Shown: positions 43,618 through 52,361, counted from the first letter of the stretch. The stretch: 64,000 bases of DNA from Aedoeadaptatus urinae (GCF_900155585.1 NZ_LT707416.1:1-64000), one strand, 5' to 3'. Notes: a model not told the origin generated them from the letters alone. Program-made: numbers and translations.

Positions 43618-43775
43618 TTGAAATTCGCCCCTCATCTCCATTCGCCGCCGACAATCTTTTCATCTTTATTTTACAAAAAGCTTAAAATCTCGTCCTCCAC
43701 TTTCTATTTCCCTTTCTTCCCCTTTTTATCCCGTTCTCATTTTCATCGCCCTCCCATTTTCATTTTTGCTTTCCG
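43618..43775. other. Pyrimidine-rich strand next to the DnaA-box array
   Basis: The plus strand is overwhelmingly T and C, especially 43694-43775, with runs such as CCCTTTCTTCCCCTTTTTATC. An open frame through it encodes only low-complexity Phe/Ser/Pro and is not a gene. It flanks the DnaA boxes on the left. Confidence 0.5.
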
Positions 43776-43878
43776 GCATCCACATTTTCTTCACAGTATG
43801 CACAGAGCTATCCACACCACCTCCCCCTTATTCACGGCTTTTACGAAGTTATCCACCTTATCCACAGTCTTATGCACG
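43776..43878 (+). promoter_or_regulatory. Array of DnaA-box-like 9-mers, all in one orientation
   Basis: Boxes (consensus TTATNCACA) start at 43776 GCATCCACA, 43787 TTCTTCACA, 43796 GTATGCACA, 43808 CTATCCACA, 43828 TTATTCACG, 43849 TTATCCACC, 43858 TTATCCACA (perfect) and 43870 TTATGCACG. Two more occur outside, at 43959 TTATGCACT and 43993 TCATTCACA. Start-to-start spacings are 11, 9, 12, 20, 21, 9 and 12 bp, close to whole helical turns. No dnaA or dnaN is in the window and gene direction does not switch here, so a DnaA-titration or secondary origin-like site is more likely than oriC. The rest of 43300-44012 has no supported gene. Confidence 0.65.
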
Positions 43879-44012
43879 TTTTCCTGAAGCTTGCTCCGGA
43901 CTGTGAGCGAATATCTAAGTTTCGTCTATTTCACGGCATTTGCCAACCTTTTGCCTTTTTATGCACTCTCTCCCTTTCTTGTCCCCTCATTCTCATTCAC
44001 AACTTTACATGG

Positions 44013-44046
44013 AAAAAACAAAAGCCGCAGCTTTCTCGCTGCGGCA
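44013..44046 (-). terminator. Terminator of the tsaE-tsaB-rimI-tsaD operon
   Basis: GCCGCAGC-GAGAAA-GCTGCGGC on the minus strand, then TTTTGTTTTTT. Confidence 0.92.
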
Positions 44047-44062
44047 AATACGTGTTTATTTT

Positions 44063-45058
44063 TTATTCCAGGCCCAGATTCGGATCGGCATAGACCTCGC
44101 ACTCTTCGCCTTTCAGATGGCTGTAGTAGCCCACAGAGGCGATCATGGCGGCATTATCGGTGCAGAGCACGGGGTCTGGGTAGTAAATGGCTACGCCCTC
44201 TCTCTCGCCTCTGCCTTCCATGGCGGCTCTTAAGGCGGAGTTAGCGCTGACCCCGCCTGCCAGGACGATGGTCTTCTCGCCCAGCGCCTTCGCCAGGCGG
44301 AAGGATTTTTCCACGAGGACGTCGATGACGGCGGCCTGAAAGGAAGCGGCCATGTCCGCCACGCGAATTTCCTCGCCCCTTTGCTTGGCCTGATTCAATT
44401 CGTTTAAGACGGCGGTCTTGAGGCCGGAAAAGCTGAAGTCGTAGCTGTCCGGCTCCAGCATGACTCGGGGCAGGTCGTAGGTCTCCTTCCCTTCCTTGGC
44501 CAGCTTGTCGATAACGGGCCCGCCGGGATAGCCGATGCCCATGGCTCTCGCCACCTTGTCGAAGGCCTCGCCGGCGGCATCGTCCCTCGTCTTACCGTAG
44601 AGGGTGAAGTCCACGTAGTCGGTGACGTGAATCAAATAGCTGTGGCCCCCGGAGACGATGAGCCCGACGAAGGGAGGCTCCAGCTCCCTATGAGTCAGGT
44701 AGTTGGCGCAGATGTGGCCCCGAATGTGGTTCACGCCCACAAAGGGCTTGTCATTTGCAAGAGCCAGCCCCCTGGCAGCCGTAAGCCCCACGAGAAGGGC
44801 GCCGATAAGTCCCGGGCCCCGGGTGGCACAGATAAGATCCACATCATCCATGGTGACGCCCGCCTCTTCCAAGGCCAAGTCCAGCATGGGCAAGATGGCG
44901 GAGACGTGCTTGCGGGATGCGATCTCCGGCACCACGCCGCCGAAGAGCCGGTGTATTTCGATTTGTGACGAAATCATATTGGACAAAATTTCTCTGCCGT
45001 CTCGTACCACGGCGACAGAGGTTTCGTCGCAGGACGATTCCACGCCCAGTGTCAGCAT
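44063..45058 (-). CDS. tsaD: tRNA N6-adenosine threonylcarbamoyltransferase
   Basis: 331 residues. TsaD transfers the threonylcarbamoyl group to A37 of ANN-decoding tRNAs with TsaB and TsaE. N-terminal ESSCDETS, the metal-binding VNHIRGH (His111, His115), VSGGHSYLI and the C-terminal GGVSANSALR with CTDNAAMIA are present. Last gene of the operon, 1 bp after rimI. Confidence 0.97.
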   Translation of the reverse strand: MLTLGVESSCDETSVAVVRDGREILSNMISSQIEIHRLFGGVVPEIASRKHVSAILPMLDLALEEAGVTMDDVDLICATRGPGLIGALLVGLTAARGLALANDKPFVGVNHIRGHICANYLTHRELEPPFVGLIVSGGHSYLIHVTDYVDFTLYGKTRDDAAGEAFDKVARAMGIGYPGGPVIDKLAKEGKETYDLPRVMLEPDSYDFSFSGLKTAVLNELNQAKQRGEEIRVADMAASFQAAVIDVLVEKSFRLAKALGEKTIVLAGGVSANSALRAAMEGRGEREGVAIYYPDPVLCTDNAAMIASVGYYSHLKGEECEVYADPNLGLE

Positions 45059-45059
45059 A

Positions 45060-45503
45060 TTACCACCTCTTCCAATAAATCAGCCCGTCGCGCTTCACGT
45101 GGGCGTAGTAATTTTTTCGAACGCCTTCCAATTGAAAGCCCAAGGATTCGTAGAGATTAATGGCGGGGACATTGTCGTCTCTTACTTCCAGTGTGGCGGC
45201 CCGCATGCCCTTGTCGTAGACGGCGAAAAGGTAATGGTTCATCATGTAGCGGCCGTAGCCGTTGCCGCGAAATTCGCCGCCCACGGCCACATTGCCGATA
45301 TGGGCCTGATCCCCCAAAAGCCACGCCCCCACGTAGCCGATGACCACGTCCAAGTATAGGAGCACCTCGTAATAGGTGAGGGGGCTTTTCAGCTCCCGCT
45401 CCCAGCTGTCTCGGGACCAGGGGGCGGCGAAGCTTTCCTCTTCGATGGCCATGATGTCGTCTAAATCATCAAGCGTCACTTCCCGCGTCGAGAGATTCTC
45501 CAT
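45060..45503 (-). CDS. rimI: Ribosomal protein S18 alanine N-acetyltransferase type GNAT
   Basis: 147 residues from the ATG at 45503, which follows AGGAGGAAAC. GNAT fold: acetyl-CoA site VAVGGEFRGNGYGRYMM, and the C-terminal NVPAINLYESLGFQLEGVRKNYY typical of RimI. Its 5' end overlaps tsaB by 35 bp. The position between tsaB and tsaD is the standard Firmicute arrangement; the S18 substrate is by family. Confidence 0.93.
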   Translation of the reverse strand: MENLSTREVTLDDLDDIMAIEEESFAAPWSRDSWERELKSPLTYYEVLLYLDVVIGYVGAWLLGDQAHIGNVAVGGEFRGNGYGRYMMNHYLFAVYDKGMRAATLEVRDDNVPAINLYESLGFQLEGVRKNYYAHVKRDGLIYWKRW

Positions 45504-46179
45504 GTTTCCTCCTGTATTCTCGCATGGCCTGAGTGGGCCGTAGGTAATTGGGCTCCAGGGCGTAGGGATTGGACGGACCTTCCGCCTCAAACTGCGCCGC
45601 ACCCTCCAAGGCGATGGCGGCCGCCGACACCCGGGAGAGGTGATCGGGATAGAGAATAAAATCCTCCCGCGCAGAGAATGCCTCCCGGTACTTCTTTAAG
45701 CCGTCGCCGATTAAAACGGCACCCTTCGGCGCCTCTTCAATCATGGATGCCACGGCATAGGCGTCGTCTTTTTTCAGGCGCAACAATTCGCCGCCCTTTT
45801 TTTCAAAGACGCCGGCATAGACCCGCTCCCTTCTCGCATCGAAGAGGGGAATCACTACGCCGTCCGTGGCCACCTCCCGAGCCAGGGCCTTTAAGGTGGA
45901 GACCCCGACGACGGGAATGTTTAAGCTGCGGGCAAAAACTTTGGCCAGCACCACGGAAATCCTCAGCCCCGTAAAGGAGCCGGGGCCCACGCCGGCGGCG
46001 ATGAGGTCCAAATCCTCCATGGCCCAATCCGCCCGATCCAACATGTTTTGAATCATATTGATAAGCCCTTCCGAGTGGCTCGCCATGCTGTTGACCGAGG
46101 CTTCCGCCACGACCTTCTCGTCCTCCACCAGGGCGCAGGTGGTTTCCATGGTCGCCGTGTCAAAGGCGAGAATTTTCAT
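45469..46179 (-). CDS. tsaB: tRNA threonylcarbamoyladenosine biosynthesis protein TsaB
   Basis: 236 residues from the ATG at 46179 (AGGAGG upstream), giving the usual start KILAFDTATMETTCALVE. GVGPGSFTGLRI is the family hallmark; FDARRERVYAGVF also matches. It is a catalytically inactive ASKHA partner of TsaD. It overlaps tsaE by 20 bp and rimI by 35 bp, so translation of the operon is tightly coupled. Confidence 0.95.
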   Translation of the reverse strand: MKILAFDTATMETTCALVEDEKVVAEASVNSMASHSEGLINMIQNMLDRADWAMEDLDLIAAGVGPGSFTGLRISVVLAKVFARSLNIPVVGVSTLKALAREVATDGVVIPLFDARRERVYAGVFEKKGGELLRLKKDDAYAVASMIEEAPKGAVLIGDGLKKYREAFSAREDFILYPDHLSRVSAAAIALEGAAQFEAEGPSNPYALEPNYLRPTQAMREYRRKHGESLDAGSDA

Positions 46180-46624
46180 AAGTCGCCACCTCCTCTTCAA
46201 GTTCCCTGCCCCGGGAGCCGAAGCCCGTGGCCGTGACTTCCCTGGTGTTTTCGTCGACGCGCTTAAATTCCAGCTGCAACACGTCATCGGGCAAGCTGTC
46301 TTCGATAATGTTCGCCCATTCCACGGCACAGACGGCGCCGGAATCCAGGAGATCCTCGCCCCCCATGTCGAAAAATTCGTCCTCGTCTTTCAAACGATAG
46401 ACGTCGAAATGGTAAAGGGGCAGATCCCCCTCGTATATATTTAAAATGGCGAAGGTGGCGCTGGTCACGTCGCCGGTGAGGCCCATGCCCTTGGCCAGAG
46501 CCTTGACAAAGGTGGTCTTCCCCGTGCCTAAATCGCCGATAAGAGCCAGGACGTCGTAGGCCTTTAGCTTTTCGCCTAAATAGAGACCGAAGGCTTCGGT
46601 TTCTGCAGTGCTTTTCAGTATCAT
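46160..46624 (-). CDS. tsaE: tRNA threonylcarbamoyladenosine biosynthesis ATPase TsaE
   Basis: 154 residues. Walker A GDLGTGKTTF (residues 30-40), SATFAILNIYEGDLPLYHFD and VCAVEWANII are characteristic. First gene of the operon; AGGAGG precedes the ATG, and a TATAAT -10 lies at 46643-46648 on the same strand. Confidence 0.95.
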   Translation of the reverse strand: MILKSTAETEAFGLYLGEKLKAYDVLALIGDLGTGKTTFVKALAKGMGLTGDVTSATFAILNIYEGDLPLYHFDVYRLKDEDEFFDMGGEDLLDSGAVCAVEWANIIEDSLPDDVLQLEFKRVDENTREVTATGFGSRGRELEEEVATYENSRL

Positions 46625-46642
46625 AGCTTCCTCCTAACTCTT

Positions 46643-46648
46643 ATTATA
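46643..46648 (-). promoter_or_regulatory. Candidate -10 of the tsaE operon
   Basis: TATAAT on the minus strand, 19 nt before the tsaE ATG; no clear -35. Confidence 0.4.
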
Positions 46649-46680
46649 GTCAAACACAGCGCCGGAGAAAAGCGAACATA

Positions 46681-46708
46681 AAAAAAGACCTTGCCGAAGC
46701 AAGGTCTC
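46681..46708 (-). terminator. Terminator after htrA
   Basis: GACCTTGC-TTCG-GCAAGGTC on the minus strand followed by TTTTTT, overlapping nothing and 5 nt past the htrA stop. Confidence 0.93.
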
Positions 46709-46712
46709 TCCC

Positions 46713-47927
46713 CTAATCATTTAAGCCCGGAATCAGTCGGCGCAGGCCGCTTTGTTCTTCACCGACCGCGGGGACTCGGTAGTCCGTAAAGGTAAGCTTC
46801 AGAGTTTCCTTCTTGCCGTTTCTGGATACCACCACGTCCACGGCATCGCCGGCCTTGTACTTATAGAGTTCGCGGCGCAGTTGGCTCATGCTTTGGATGT
46901 CCGCATCGCCCATTTTCAGAATAATGTCGTTGACCTGAAGGCCCGCAGCAGCCGCAGGGGATCCCGCTTCCACGCCGCCGACGATGACGCCCTTGCCGCC
47001 GGTGCCCAAATCGTAGCCGCTTCGTTCCACGGCGCTGACGGTGTAGCCGCTCATGCCCAGGGCCACGGATTTAAAGTCGCCGGTCTTCATGACCTGTTCC
47101 ACAATGGGCTTCGCCGTGTTAATGGGAATGGAAAAGCCCAAGCCTTCCGCCGAAGAGATCTTCACGGAGTTAATGCCGATGACCTGCCCTTCACTGTTTA
47201 AGAGAGGTCCGCCGGAATTGCCCGCGTTAATGGAGGCGTCGGTTTGAATCAAGCCGTCCATGTAATTGCCCTGCACCTCGCCGATGTTTCGGTTCAGACC
47301 GGAAATGACCCCGGAGGTGACGGAGCGTTGAAAGTCCAGACCCAGGGGATTGCCGATGGCCACGGCGGTTTCGCCGATATTAATGCCGTCGCTGTCCCCC
47401 ATGGGCAGGGGCGTCAGGCCCTTCTTCGCGATCTTTACCAGACCCAAATCCAAGGTCTCGTCGGACCAAACCACCTTGCCGTCGGCTTCCGTTTGATCGT
47501 TTAAGAGCACCTTGACCTTGTTGCCCTTGGCGCCCACCACGTGGGCGTTGGAGAGGATATAGCCGTCTTCCGAAATAATAAAGCCGCTGCCGCTGCCTTG
47601 AACGGCCATGGGGCCCATTAGGGTGTTTTTCGTCGTGGAGGTGGTAATGCCCACCACCGAAGGCATGGCCCGTTGCGCCACGCTTTCTACGACGCCGGCC
47701 TCGTGCTTACGGGTCGTATCGGCGGGCAGCTGAGCTTGAGGCGCCTGAGCGCCTGCTACGGACTGCGTGGGCATGTATTTATAGGTGACGACGCTTCCCA
47801 CCACGCCGCCGATTAAGGAAAAAATCAGCGCCCACAGGATGAGAAAGCCGCCGCGGCGTTTCTTCTTCGGCCCGTAGTAATAGGTCACTGGCCGATTGTC
47901 TTGATCATATGGTCTATTCGGTTCCAT
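46713..47927 (-). CDS. htrA: HtrA/DegP-type serine protease with PDZ domain
   Basis: 404 residues. Cytoplasmic N-terminal tail rich in Pro/Tyr, one membrane segment (~27-48), then a trypsin-like protease with triad His129 (ILSNAHVV), Asp160 (ETLDLGLVK) and Ser238 (NAGNSGGPL). One PDZ domain (~300-390; GVEAGSPAAAAGLQVNDIIL). Surface protein quality control. Upstream, TATACCCA at 47976-47983 gives a minus-strand TATAGT -10. Divergent from the nitroreductase gene. Confidence 0.95.
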   Translation of the reverse strand: MEPNRPYDQDNRPVTYYYGPKKKRRGGFLILWALIFSLIGGVVGSVVTYKYMPTQSVAGAQAPQAQLPADTTRKHEAGVVESVAQRAMPSVVGITTSTTKNTLMGPMAVQGSGSGFIISEDGYILSNAHVVGAKGNKVKVLLNDQTEADGKVVWSDETLDLGLVKIAKKGLTPLPMGDSDGINIGETAVAIGNPLGLDFQRSVTSGVISGLNRNIGEVQGNYMDGLIQTDASINAGNSGGPLLNSEGQVIGINSVKISSAEGLGFSIPINTAKPIVEQVMKTGDFKSVALGMSGYTVSAVERSGYDLGTGGKGVIVGGVEAGSPAAAAGLQVNDIILKMGDADIQSMSQLRRELYKYKAGDAVDVVVSRNGKKETLKLTFTDYRVPAVGEEQSGLRRLIPGLND

Positions 47928-47975
47928 AGCTTTCCTTTCTATCGAAACAAATTATTTTCATCTGCTAAATCAAAC

Positions 47976-48033
47976 TATACCCATCGAATTTGAACTTCTT
48001 GTGAAACCTTTACAAAGATATTTATTGGGTATA
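47976..48033. promoter_or_regulatory. Divergent promoter region with inverted TATACCCA / TGGGTATA
   Basis: TATACCCA (47976-47983) faces htrA; TGGGTATA (48026-48033) faces the nitroreductase gene. TTTACA at 48009-48014 could be the plus-strand -35. Same layout as at 7803-7869 and 53076-53096. Confidence 0.5.
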
Positions 48034-48067
48034 AATAAGAAAGATACAAATGCCAAAGGAGGTTTTT

Positions 48068-48592
48068 ATGGATTTTAAAGATATGGTGAAAAAAAGACGG
48101 TCGATTCGAAAATACAAGGCCGGAGAAAAAATGGACGATGAGACGCTAACGGAAGTGTTGACCTACGCCTCCATGGGTCCCAGTAAGGGCAATACCCACC
48201 CGGTGGAATTTCTCGTCGTGGAGGATGAGGAAAAGAAAAAGGCCCTGGCGAGCCTAAAGCCCTTCGGCACCAAGTACCTGGCCGATGCGCCTCAGATCAT
48301 CGTGGTCATAGGCAACGACACGGAAGAGCCCACCTGGATCGAAGAGGCCACCATCGCCTCCGCCTATTTGGGGCTGTTGCTCCACGCCGAGGGCTACGCC
48401 TCGAGCTGGATCAATATTCGCAAGCAAACCGATTCTAAAGGCAATGACTCCGAGGAGCTCGTCAAGGAGCTTTTCGGCATTCCGAAAAGCTACGGCATCC
48501 TGTGCCTAATTCCCTTCGGTATCGCCGACGAGCGGGTGCCGGCGCGGAAGTATTTCGATATTTCGTCCAAGGTCCACAAGGACAGCTATTAA
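48068..48592 (+). CDS. Nitroreductase-family flavoprotein
   Basis: 174 residues from the ATG at 48068, which follows AAAGGAGG. FMN-binding motif KKRRSIRKYKAG at the N-terminus, YASMGPSKGNTHPVEFLVV, and the C-terminal GIADERVPARKYFD. It reduces nitro compounds, quinones or flavins with NAD(P)H; a precise substrate cannot be given. Monocistronic. Confidence 0.9.
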   Translation: MDFKDMVKKRRSIRKYKAGEKMDDETLTEVLTYASMGPSKGNTHPVEFLVVEDEEKKKALASLKPFGTKYLADAPQIIVVIGNDTEEPTWIEEATIASAYLGLLLHAEGYASSWINIRKQTDSKGNDSEELVKELFGIPKSYGILCLIPFGIADERVPARKYFDISSKVHKDSY

Positions 48593-48600
48593 ATAGAAAA

Positions 48601-48636
48601 CGGCCGGGAGGCGATTGCCCTCCGGCCGCTTTTTTA
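48601..48636 (+). terminator. Terminator after the nitroreductase gene
   Basis: CGGCCGG-GAGGC ... GCCCTC-CGGCCG arms, then CTTTTTT. Its end overlaps the xpt stop region, so it may also serve xpt in the other direction. Confidence 0.85.
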
Positions 48637-49221
48637 ATGCCCCTCTTTAAAGGTAATGCACTGCTTGTCCGAGTCGATGGCTTCGATGCGCACGATGGAA
48701 TAGACGTCGAGGCCCACCTCCTCCAGCCGCTCGCGCCCCGGCTGAAAGGATTTCTCCACGCAGATGCCGATCCCCGCCACGGTGGCGCCGGCCTGCTTCA
48801 CGATGTCCACGAGGCCCAGGGAAGCTTCCCCGTTGGCGAGAAAGTCGTCGATGATCAGGACGGAATCCTCCGCCTTTAAATAGGACTTGTTCACCACCAC
48901 CTTGGAGGAGGTGTTTTTCGTGTAGGAAAAAATGTCCGTCACGTAGACGTCCTCCTCCTTCAAGGTGGAGGGCCGCGCCTTTTTGGCAAAGAGCATGGGC
49001 ACGCCGAAATGAGCCGCCACCATAATGGCCGGCGCGATTCCCGATGCCTCCACGGTAAGCACCTTCGTCACCCTTCGGTCCTTAAAGTAATCGTAAAACT
49101 CCCCTTCGATCTCCTTCATCACCGTGGGATCGATCTGATGATTGAGAAAGGAGTCGATCTTCAACACATTTCCCGGGTAGATGACGCCCTCGTTTTTAAT
49201 TCGTTCTTTTAAGTAACCCAT
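48634..49221 (-). CDS. xpt: Xanthine phosphoribosyltransferase
   Basis: 195 residues from the ATG at 49221 (AAAGGAGGAGCC before it). N-terminal LKERIKNEGVIYPGNVLKIDSFLNHQ-type start is typical; PRPP motif SVLIIDDFLANGEASLG; substrate part VEASGIAP. It salvages xanthine to XMP. Only about 110 nt separate it from the preceding gene and no purine riboswitch is visible. Confidence 0.94.
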   Translation of the reverse strand: MGYLKERIKNEGVIYPGNVLKIDSFLNHQIDPTVMKEIEGEFYDYFKDRRVTKVLTVEASGIAPAIMVAAHFGVPMLFAKKARPSTLKEEDVYVTDIFSYTKNTSSKVVVNKSYLKAEDSVLIIDDFLANGEASLGLVDIVKQAGATVAGIGICVEKSFQPGRERLEEVGLDVYSIVRIEAIDSDKQCITFKEGH

Positions 49222-49295
49222 GGCTCCTCCTTTATTTCTAATAAACAGTGTAACACAAATAATGGGGGGATTACGCCGCGGCACTTTACTTTTCC

Positions 49296-49328
49296 AAAAA
49301 AAAATCGAAGGCCGAAGCCTCCGATCTT
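49296..49328 (-). terminator. Terminator of the thl-crt-hbd operon
   Basis: ATCGGAGGC-TTCG-GCCTTCGAT on the minus strand followed by TTTTTTTTT. Confidence 0.92.
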
Positions 49329-49335
49329 TTCTCTT

Positions 49336-50178
49336 TTATTTGTCGTATTTGTAGAAGCCTTCGCCGGTCTTGCGACCCAGCTTGCCGCCGCGAACCATCT
49401 TCCGAAGAAGAACGTGAGCGCGGTATTTGCCGTCGTGGTAATCGTTGTAAAGAACGTCCATAATGGCGAGGCAAACGTCCAAGCCGATTAAGTCAGCCAG
49501 TGCCAAGGGGCCCATGGGGTGGTTGGCACCCAGCTTCATGGCGGTGTCCACATCTTCTACGGATGCGACGCCGTCGGCGACGATGCCGATGCCTTCGTTG
49601 ATCATGGGGATCAGGATGCGGTTAACGACGAAGCCCGGAGCTTCTTCTACTTCAACGGGGGTCTTGCCGATTTCCTTCGCCAGCTCGATGACGACCTTCT
49701 TCGTTTCTTCGTCGGTGTTCAAGCCGCAGATAACTTCGACTAATTTCATCGCGGGAACCGGATTAAAGAAGTGCATGCCGATGACCTTGCCGGGGCGTTT
49801 CGTGGCGGCGGCGATGTCGGTGATGCTCAAGGACGAGGTGTTGGATGCGAGAATGGTTTTTGCGTCGCAGGTTTCGCAGAGCTCCGTAAAGATGGCTTTT
49901 TTGATCTTCGGATTTTCCGTAGCGGCTTCGACGATTAAATCGCAGTCCTTTAAATCCTTAATGTCTTCCGTGGTGGAAATGCGAGCGAAGGCTGCCTTGG
50001 CATCCGCTTCTTCCATGCGGCCTTTTTCCACATTGCGGTTATAGCCTTTTTCGATTTTTTTCTTTGCGCCTTCGAGGGCTTCGGGAATAATATCTCGAAT
50101 AACGACGTCGTGATGAAGAGCCATCGTTTGAGCAATGCCGCTTCCCATGGTACCGGAACCGATTACACCAATTTTCAT
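49336..50178 (-). CDS. hbd: 3-hydroxybutyryl-CoA dehydrogenase
   Basis: 280 residues from the ATG at 50178 (AAAGGAGG upstream). NAD-binding IGVIGSGTMGSGIAQTMA at the N-terminus; catalytic His in GMHFFNPVPAMKLVEV; ANHPMGPLALADLIGLD in the C-terminal domain. Reduces acetoacetyl-CoA to 3-hydroxybutyryl-CoA in butyrate formation, or the reverse. Third gene of the operon. Confidence 0.96.
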   Translation of the reverse strand: MKIGVIGSGTMGSGIAQTMALHHDVVIRDIIPEALEGAKKKIEKGYNRNVEKGRMEEADAKAAFARISTTEDIKDLKDCDLIVEAATENPKIKKAIFTELCETCDAKTILASNTSSLSITDIAAATKRPGKVIGMHFFNPVPAMKLVEVICGLNTDEETKKVVIELAKEIGKTPVEVEEAPGFVVNRILIPMINEGIGIVADGVASVEDVDTAMKLGANHPMGPLALADLIGLDVCLAIMDVLYNDYHDGKYRAHVLLRKMVRGGKLGRKTGEGFYKYDK

Positions 50179-50217
50179 TTTAATTCCTCCTTTTAGGAAC
50201 TGTCTCAAGAATTACCT

Positions 50218-50997
50218 TTATTCTCCCTTAAATTCAGGTTTGCGTTTTTCCAAGAAAGCCTTCATGCCTTCCTTTTGATCGGCTGTGGCGAAGCACAGAC
50301 CGAATGCGGATTTTTCGATATCCATACCGGTGTGGATGTCGGCTTGAATGCCGTCCACGATAGCGGCCTTGGAGTAGCTGACGGCAATGGTGCCGTTGGA
50401 TGCGATGGTGCGTGCCATTTTCATAGCGGCTTCATCTAATTCTTCTGCGGGAACGACGGCGTTGACCAGGCCGATTTCATAGGCGCGGTCAGCCTTAATG
50501 TTTCTGGCCGTGTAGATCATTTCTTTGGCGATGCCGATGCCTACCGTGCGGGACAGGCGTTGGGTGCCGCCGAAGCCCGGCGTAATGCCCAGGCCTACTT
50601 CAGGTTGACCGAAGACGGCTTTTTCCGATGCGATACGAATGTCGCATGCCATGGACAGTTCGCAGCCGCCGCCTAAGGCGAAGCCGTTGACTGCGGCGAT
50701 GACGGGCTTGGACAGGTGTTCGATCAGCATAAAGGTATCCATGCCCAATTTAGCGAAGCTGTGCGCTTCGGCTGCGGAGAGGGGCGCCATTTCAGAAATG
50801 TCGGCGCCGGCGACGAAGGCTTTGCCTTCGCCGGTGATGATGACGACCTTGACTTCGTTATCATCTTCCAACGCGAGGAAGCACTCTCTTAACTCTGTTA
50901 ACAATTCCGTGTTCAGGGCGTTTAAGCTCTTGGGTTTGTTAATGGTGATTTTAGCAATGCCTTCGGCCTTATCAACGATTAAAAACTTAAAATCCAT
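50218..50997 (-). CDS. crt: Enoyl-CoA hydratase / crotonase
   Basis: 259 residues from the ATG at 50997. Oxyanion hole and catalytic Glu in KAFVAGADISEMAP and ALGGGCELSMACDIRIAS, with QPEVGLGITPGFGGTQRL supplying the second Glu region. Converts 3-hydroxybutyryl-CoA to crotonyl-CoA. Its ribosome site (GGGGGAAAGAG) is weaker than its neighbours'. Second gene of the operon; no butyryl-CoA dehydrogenase or Etf genes follow in the window. Confidence 0.95.
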   Translation of the reverse strand: MDFKFLIVDKAEGIAKITINKPKSLNALNTELLTELRECFLALEDDNEVKVVIITGEGKAFVAGADISEMAPLSAAEAHSFAKLGMDTFMLIEHLSKPVIAAVNGFALGGGCELSMACDIRIASEKAVFGQPEVGLGITPGFGGTQRLSRTVGIGIAKEMIYTARNIKADRAYEIGLVNAVVPAEELDEAAMKMARTIASNGTIAVSYSKAAIVDGIQADIHTGMDIEKSAFGLCFATADQKEGMKAFLEKRKPEFKGE

Positions 50998-51023
50998 TAT
51001 CTCTTTCCCCCAATCGTGCACAA

Positions 51024-52205
51024 TTAGCGTTCAACGGTAACGGCCGTGCCTTGGCCGCCGCCGATACATAAGGTGGCGAGACCTTTTTTCGCATCTCTCT
51101 TAGCCATTTCATAGAGCAAGGTGACGAGAATCCGTGCGCCGGATGCGCCTACCGGGTGACCGATGGCGATGGCGCCGCCGTTGACATTGACCTTATCCAT
51201 ATCCAAGCCCAGGGTCTTGACGACGGCACAGGCTTGTGCGGCAAAGGCTTCATTAGCTTCGACGAGATCCAATTCGCCGAATTCCCAGCCGGCTTTTTCC
51301 ATGGCTTTTCTCGAGGAAGGAATGGGGCCCGTACCCATAACCTTGGGATCGACGCCTGCGGATGCGTAGCTGACTATCGTAGCCAGAGGCTTAACGCCTA
51401 ATTCCTTTGCTTTTTCTTCGCTCATGACGACGAGCATGGCGGCGCCGTCGTTAATGCCCGATGCGTTGGCTGCGGTGACCGTACCGCCGTCTTTTTTGAA
51501 GACCGGCTTCAGTCCGCTGATGCTTTCGACGGTAACGCCGTCGCGAATGTATTCGTCTTCGTCTACGACGGTGACTTTGCCCTTGCGTCCGTGGATTTCT
51601 ACGGGGACGATTTCGTCTTTAAAGCGGCCTTCGGCGCGGGCCTTCGATGCCCGTTGTTGGCTGCCTGCTGCCAATTCGTCTTGATCGGCGCGGGAGACAT
51701 CGTATTCTTCAGCGACGTTTTCTGCGGTCATACCCATGTGGTAGCCGTTAAATGCGTCCCACAGTGCGTCGTTAATCATGGAGTCGACAAAGGCCTTGTC
51801 GTTCATCCGAGCACCCCAACGCGCTTCTCTTACGAGGAAGGGAGCGCCGGACATGGATTCCGTACCGCCGGCGAGAACGACATCGGCATCGCCTGCTTTA
51901 ATGATTTGTGCGGCCAAGGAAACGGCGCGAAGACCGGAACCGCAAACTTTATTGATGGTCATGGCGGGGACGCCTACGGGGCATCCGGCGTGAATGACGA
52001 TTTGACGAGCGACGTTTTGTCCCAAGCCTGCTTGCAACACGTTACCGATAATGGCTTCGTCAATATCTTCCGGTTTAATGCCGGCGCGGGCGATGGCTTC
52101 CTTGGCGGCGACGACGCCCAGGTCCACGGCGCTGACACTTTTGTAAGCACCGCCGAAGGAACCGACGGGCGTTCTGACCGCACTGGCAATGACGATATTT
52201 TTCAT
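51024..52205 (-). CDS. thl: Acetyl-CoA acetyltransferase (thiolase)
   Basis: 393 residues, biosynthetic thiolase length. Acylated Cys88 in [11 protein letters not shown], His350 in [10 protein letters not shown] and Cys380 in [10 protein letters not shown]. Condenses two acetyl-CoA to acetoacetyl-CoA. First gene of thl-crt-hbd, behind a structured leader of about 150 nt. Confidence 0.97.
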   Translation of the reverse strand: MKNIVIASAVRTPVGSFGGAYKSVSAVDLGVVAAKEAIARAGIKPEDIDEAIIGNVLQAGLGQNVARQIVIHAGCPVGVPAMTINKVCGSGLRAVSLAAQIIKAGDADVVLAGGTESMSGAPFLVREARWGARMNDKAFVDSMINDALWDAFNGYHMGMTAENVAEEYDVSRADQDELAAGSQQRASKARAEGRFKDEIVPVEIHGRKGKVTVVDEDEYIRDGVTVESISGLKPVFKKDGGTVTAANASGINDGAAMLVVMSEEKAKELGVKPLATIVSYASAGVDPKVMGTGPIPSSRKAMEKAGWEFGELDLVEANEAFAAQACAVVKTLGLDMDKVNVNGGAIAIGHPVGASGARILVTLLYEMAKRDAKKGLATLCIGGGQGTAVTVER

Positions 52206-52355
52206 AAATGAATCCTCCTCACAGGTTCATAATTTACGGTGCACGTCTTTGAACGGGGCCTTAGCTCCCGTGCATCGCAGTGACAACCGACTGTGTCGGC
52301 GAGATAATCTCTTTCCATCGTTACCCCGAGGTACAATTACTTACACCCCTTGATA
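52206..52355 (-). promoter_or_regulatory. Structured 5' leader of the thl-crt-hbd operon, no known family recognised
   Basis: From the promoter at 52362-52390 the transcript has ~150 nt before the thiolase ATG. It contains a hairpin CCGAC-ACA-GTCGG (52287-52299), a short GAGAT/ATCTC hairpin (52301-52311), and a larger stem-loop TGCACG/CGTGCA (52240-52245 with 52269-52274) enclosing a GGG/CCC pairing. The GTGAGGAGG ribosome site follows. Such organisation suggests a riboswitch or protein-binding leader, but no T-box, TPP, SAM, cobalamin or glycine signature is seen. Confidence 0.5.
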
Positions 52356-52361
52356 GTAAAT

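Noticed and set aside
43618-43887. Open frame through the pyrimidine-rich tract
   Set aside because: Phe/Ser/Pro/His low-complexity product caused by the T/C bias, running into the DnaA boxes; no ribosome site.
43300-44062. Chromosomal oriC proper
   Set aside because: No dnaA, dnaN, rpmH or gyr genes nearby and no switch in gene direction across the site, so I only claim a DnaA-box cluster.
49222-49295. Purine riboswitch before xpt
   Set aside because: Too little space before the preceding terminator and none of the conserved purine-aptamer loop sequences.
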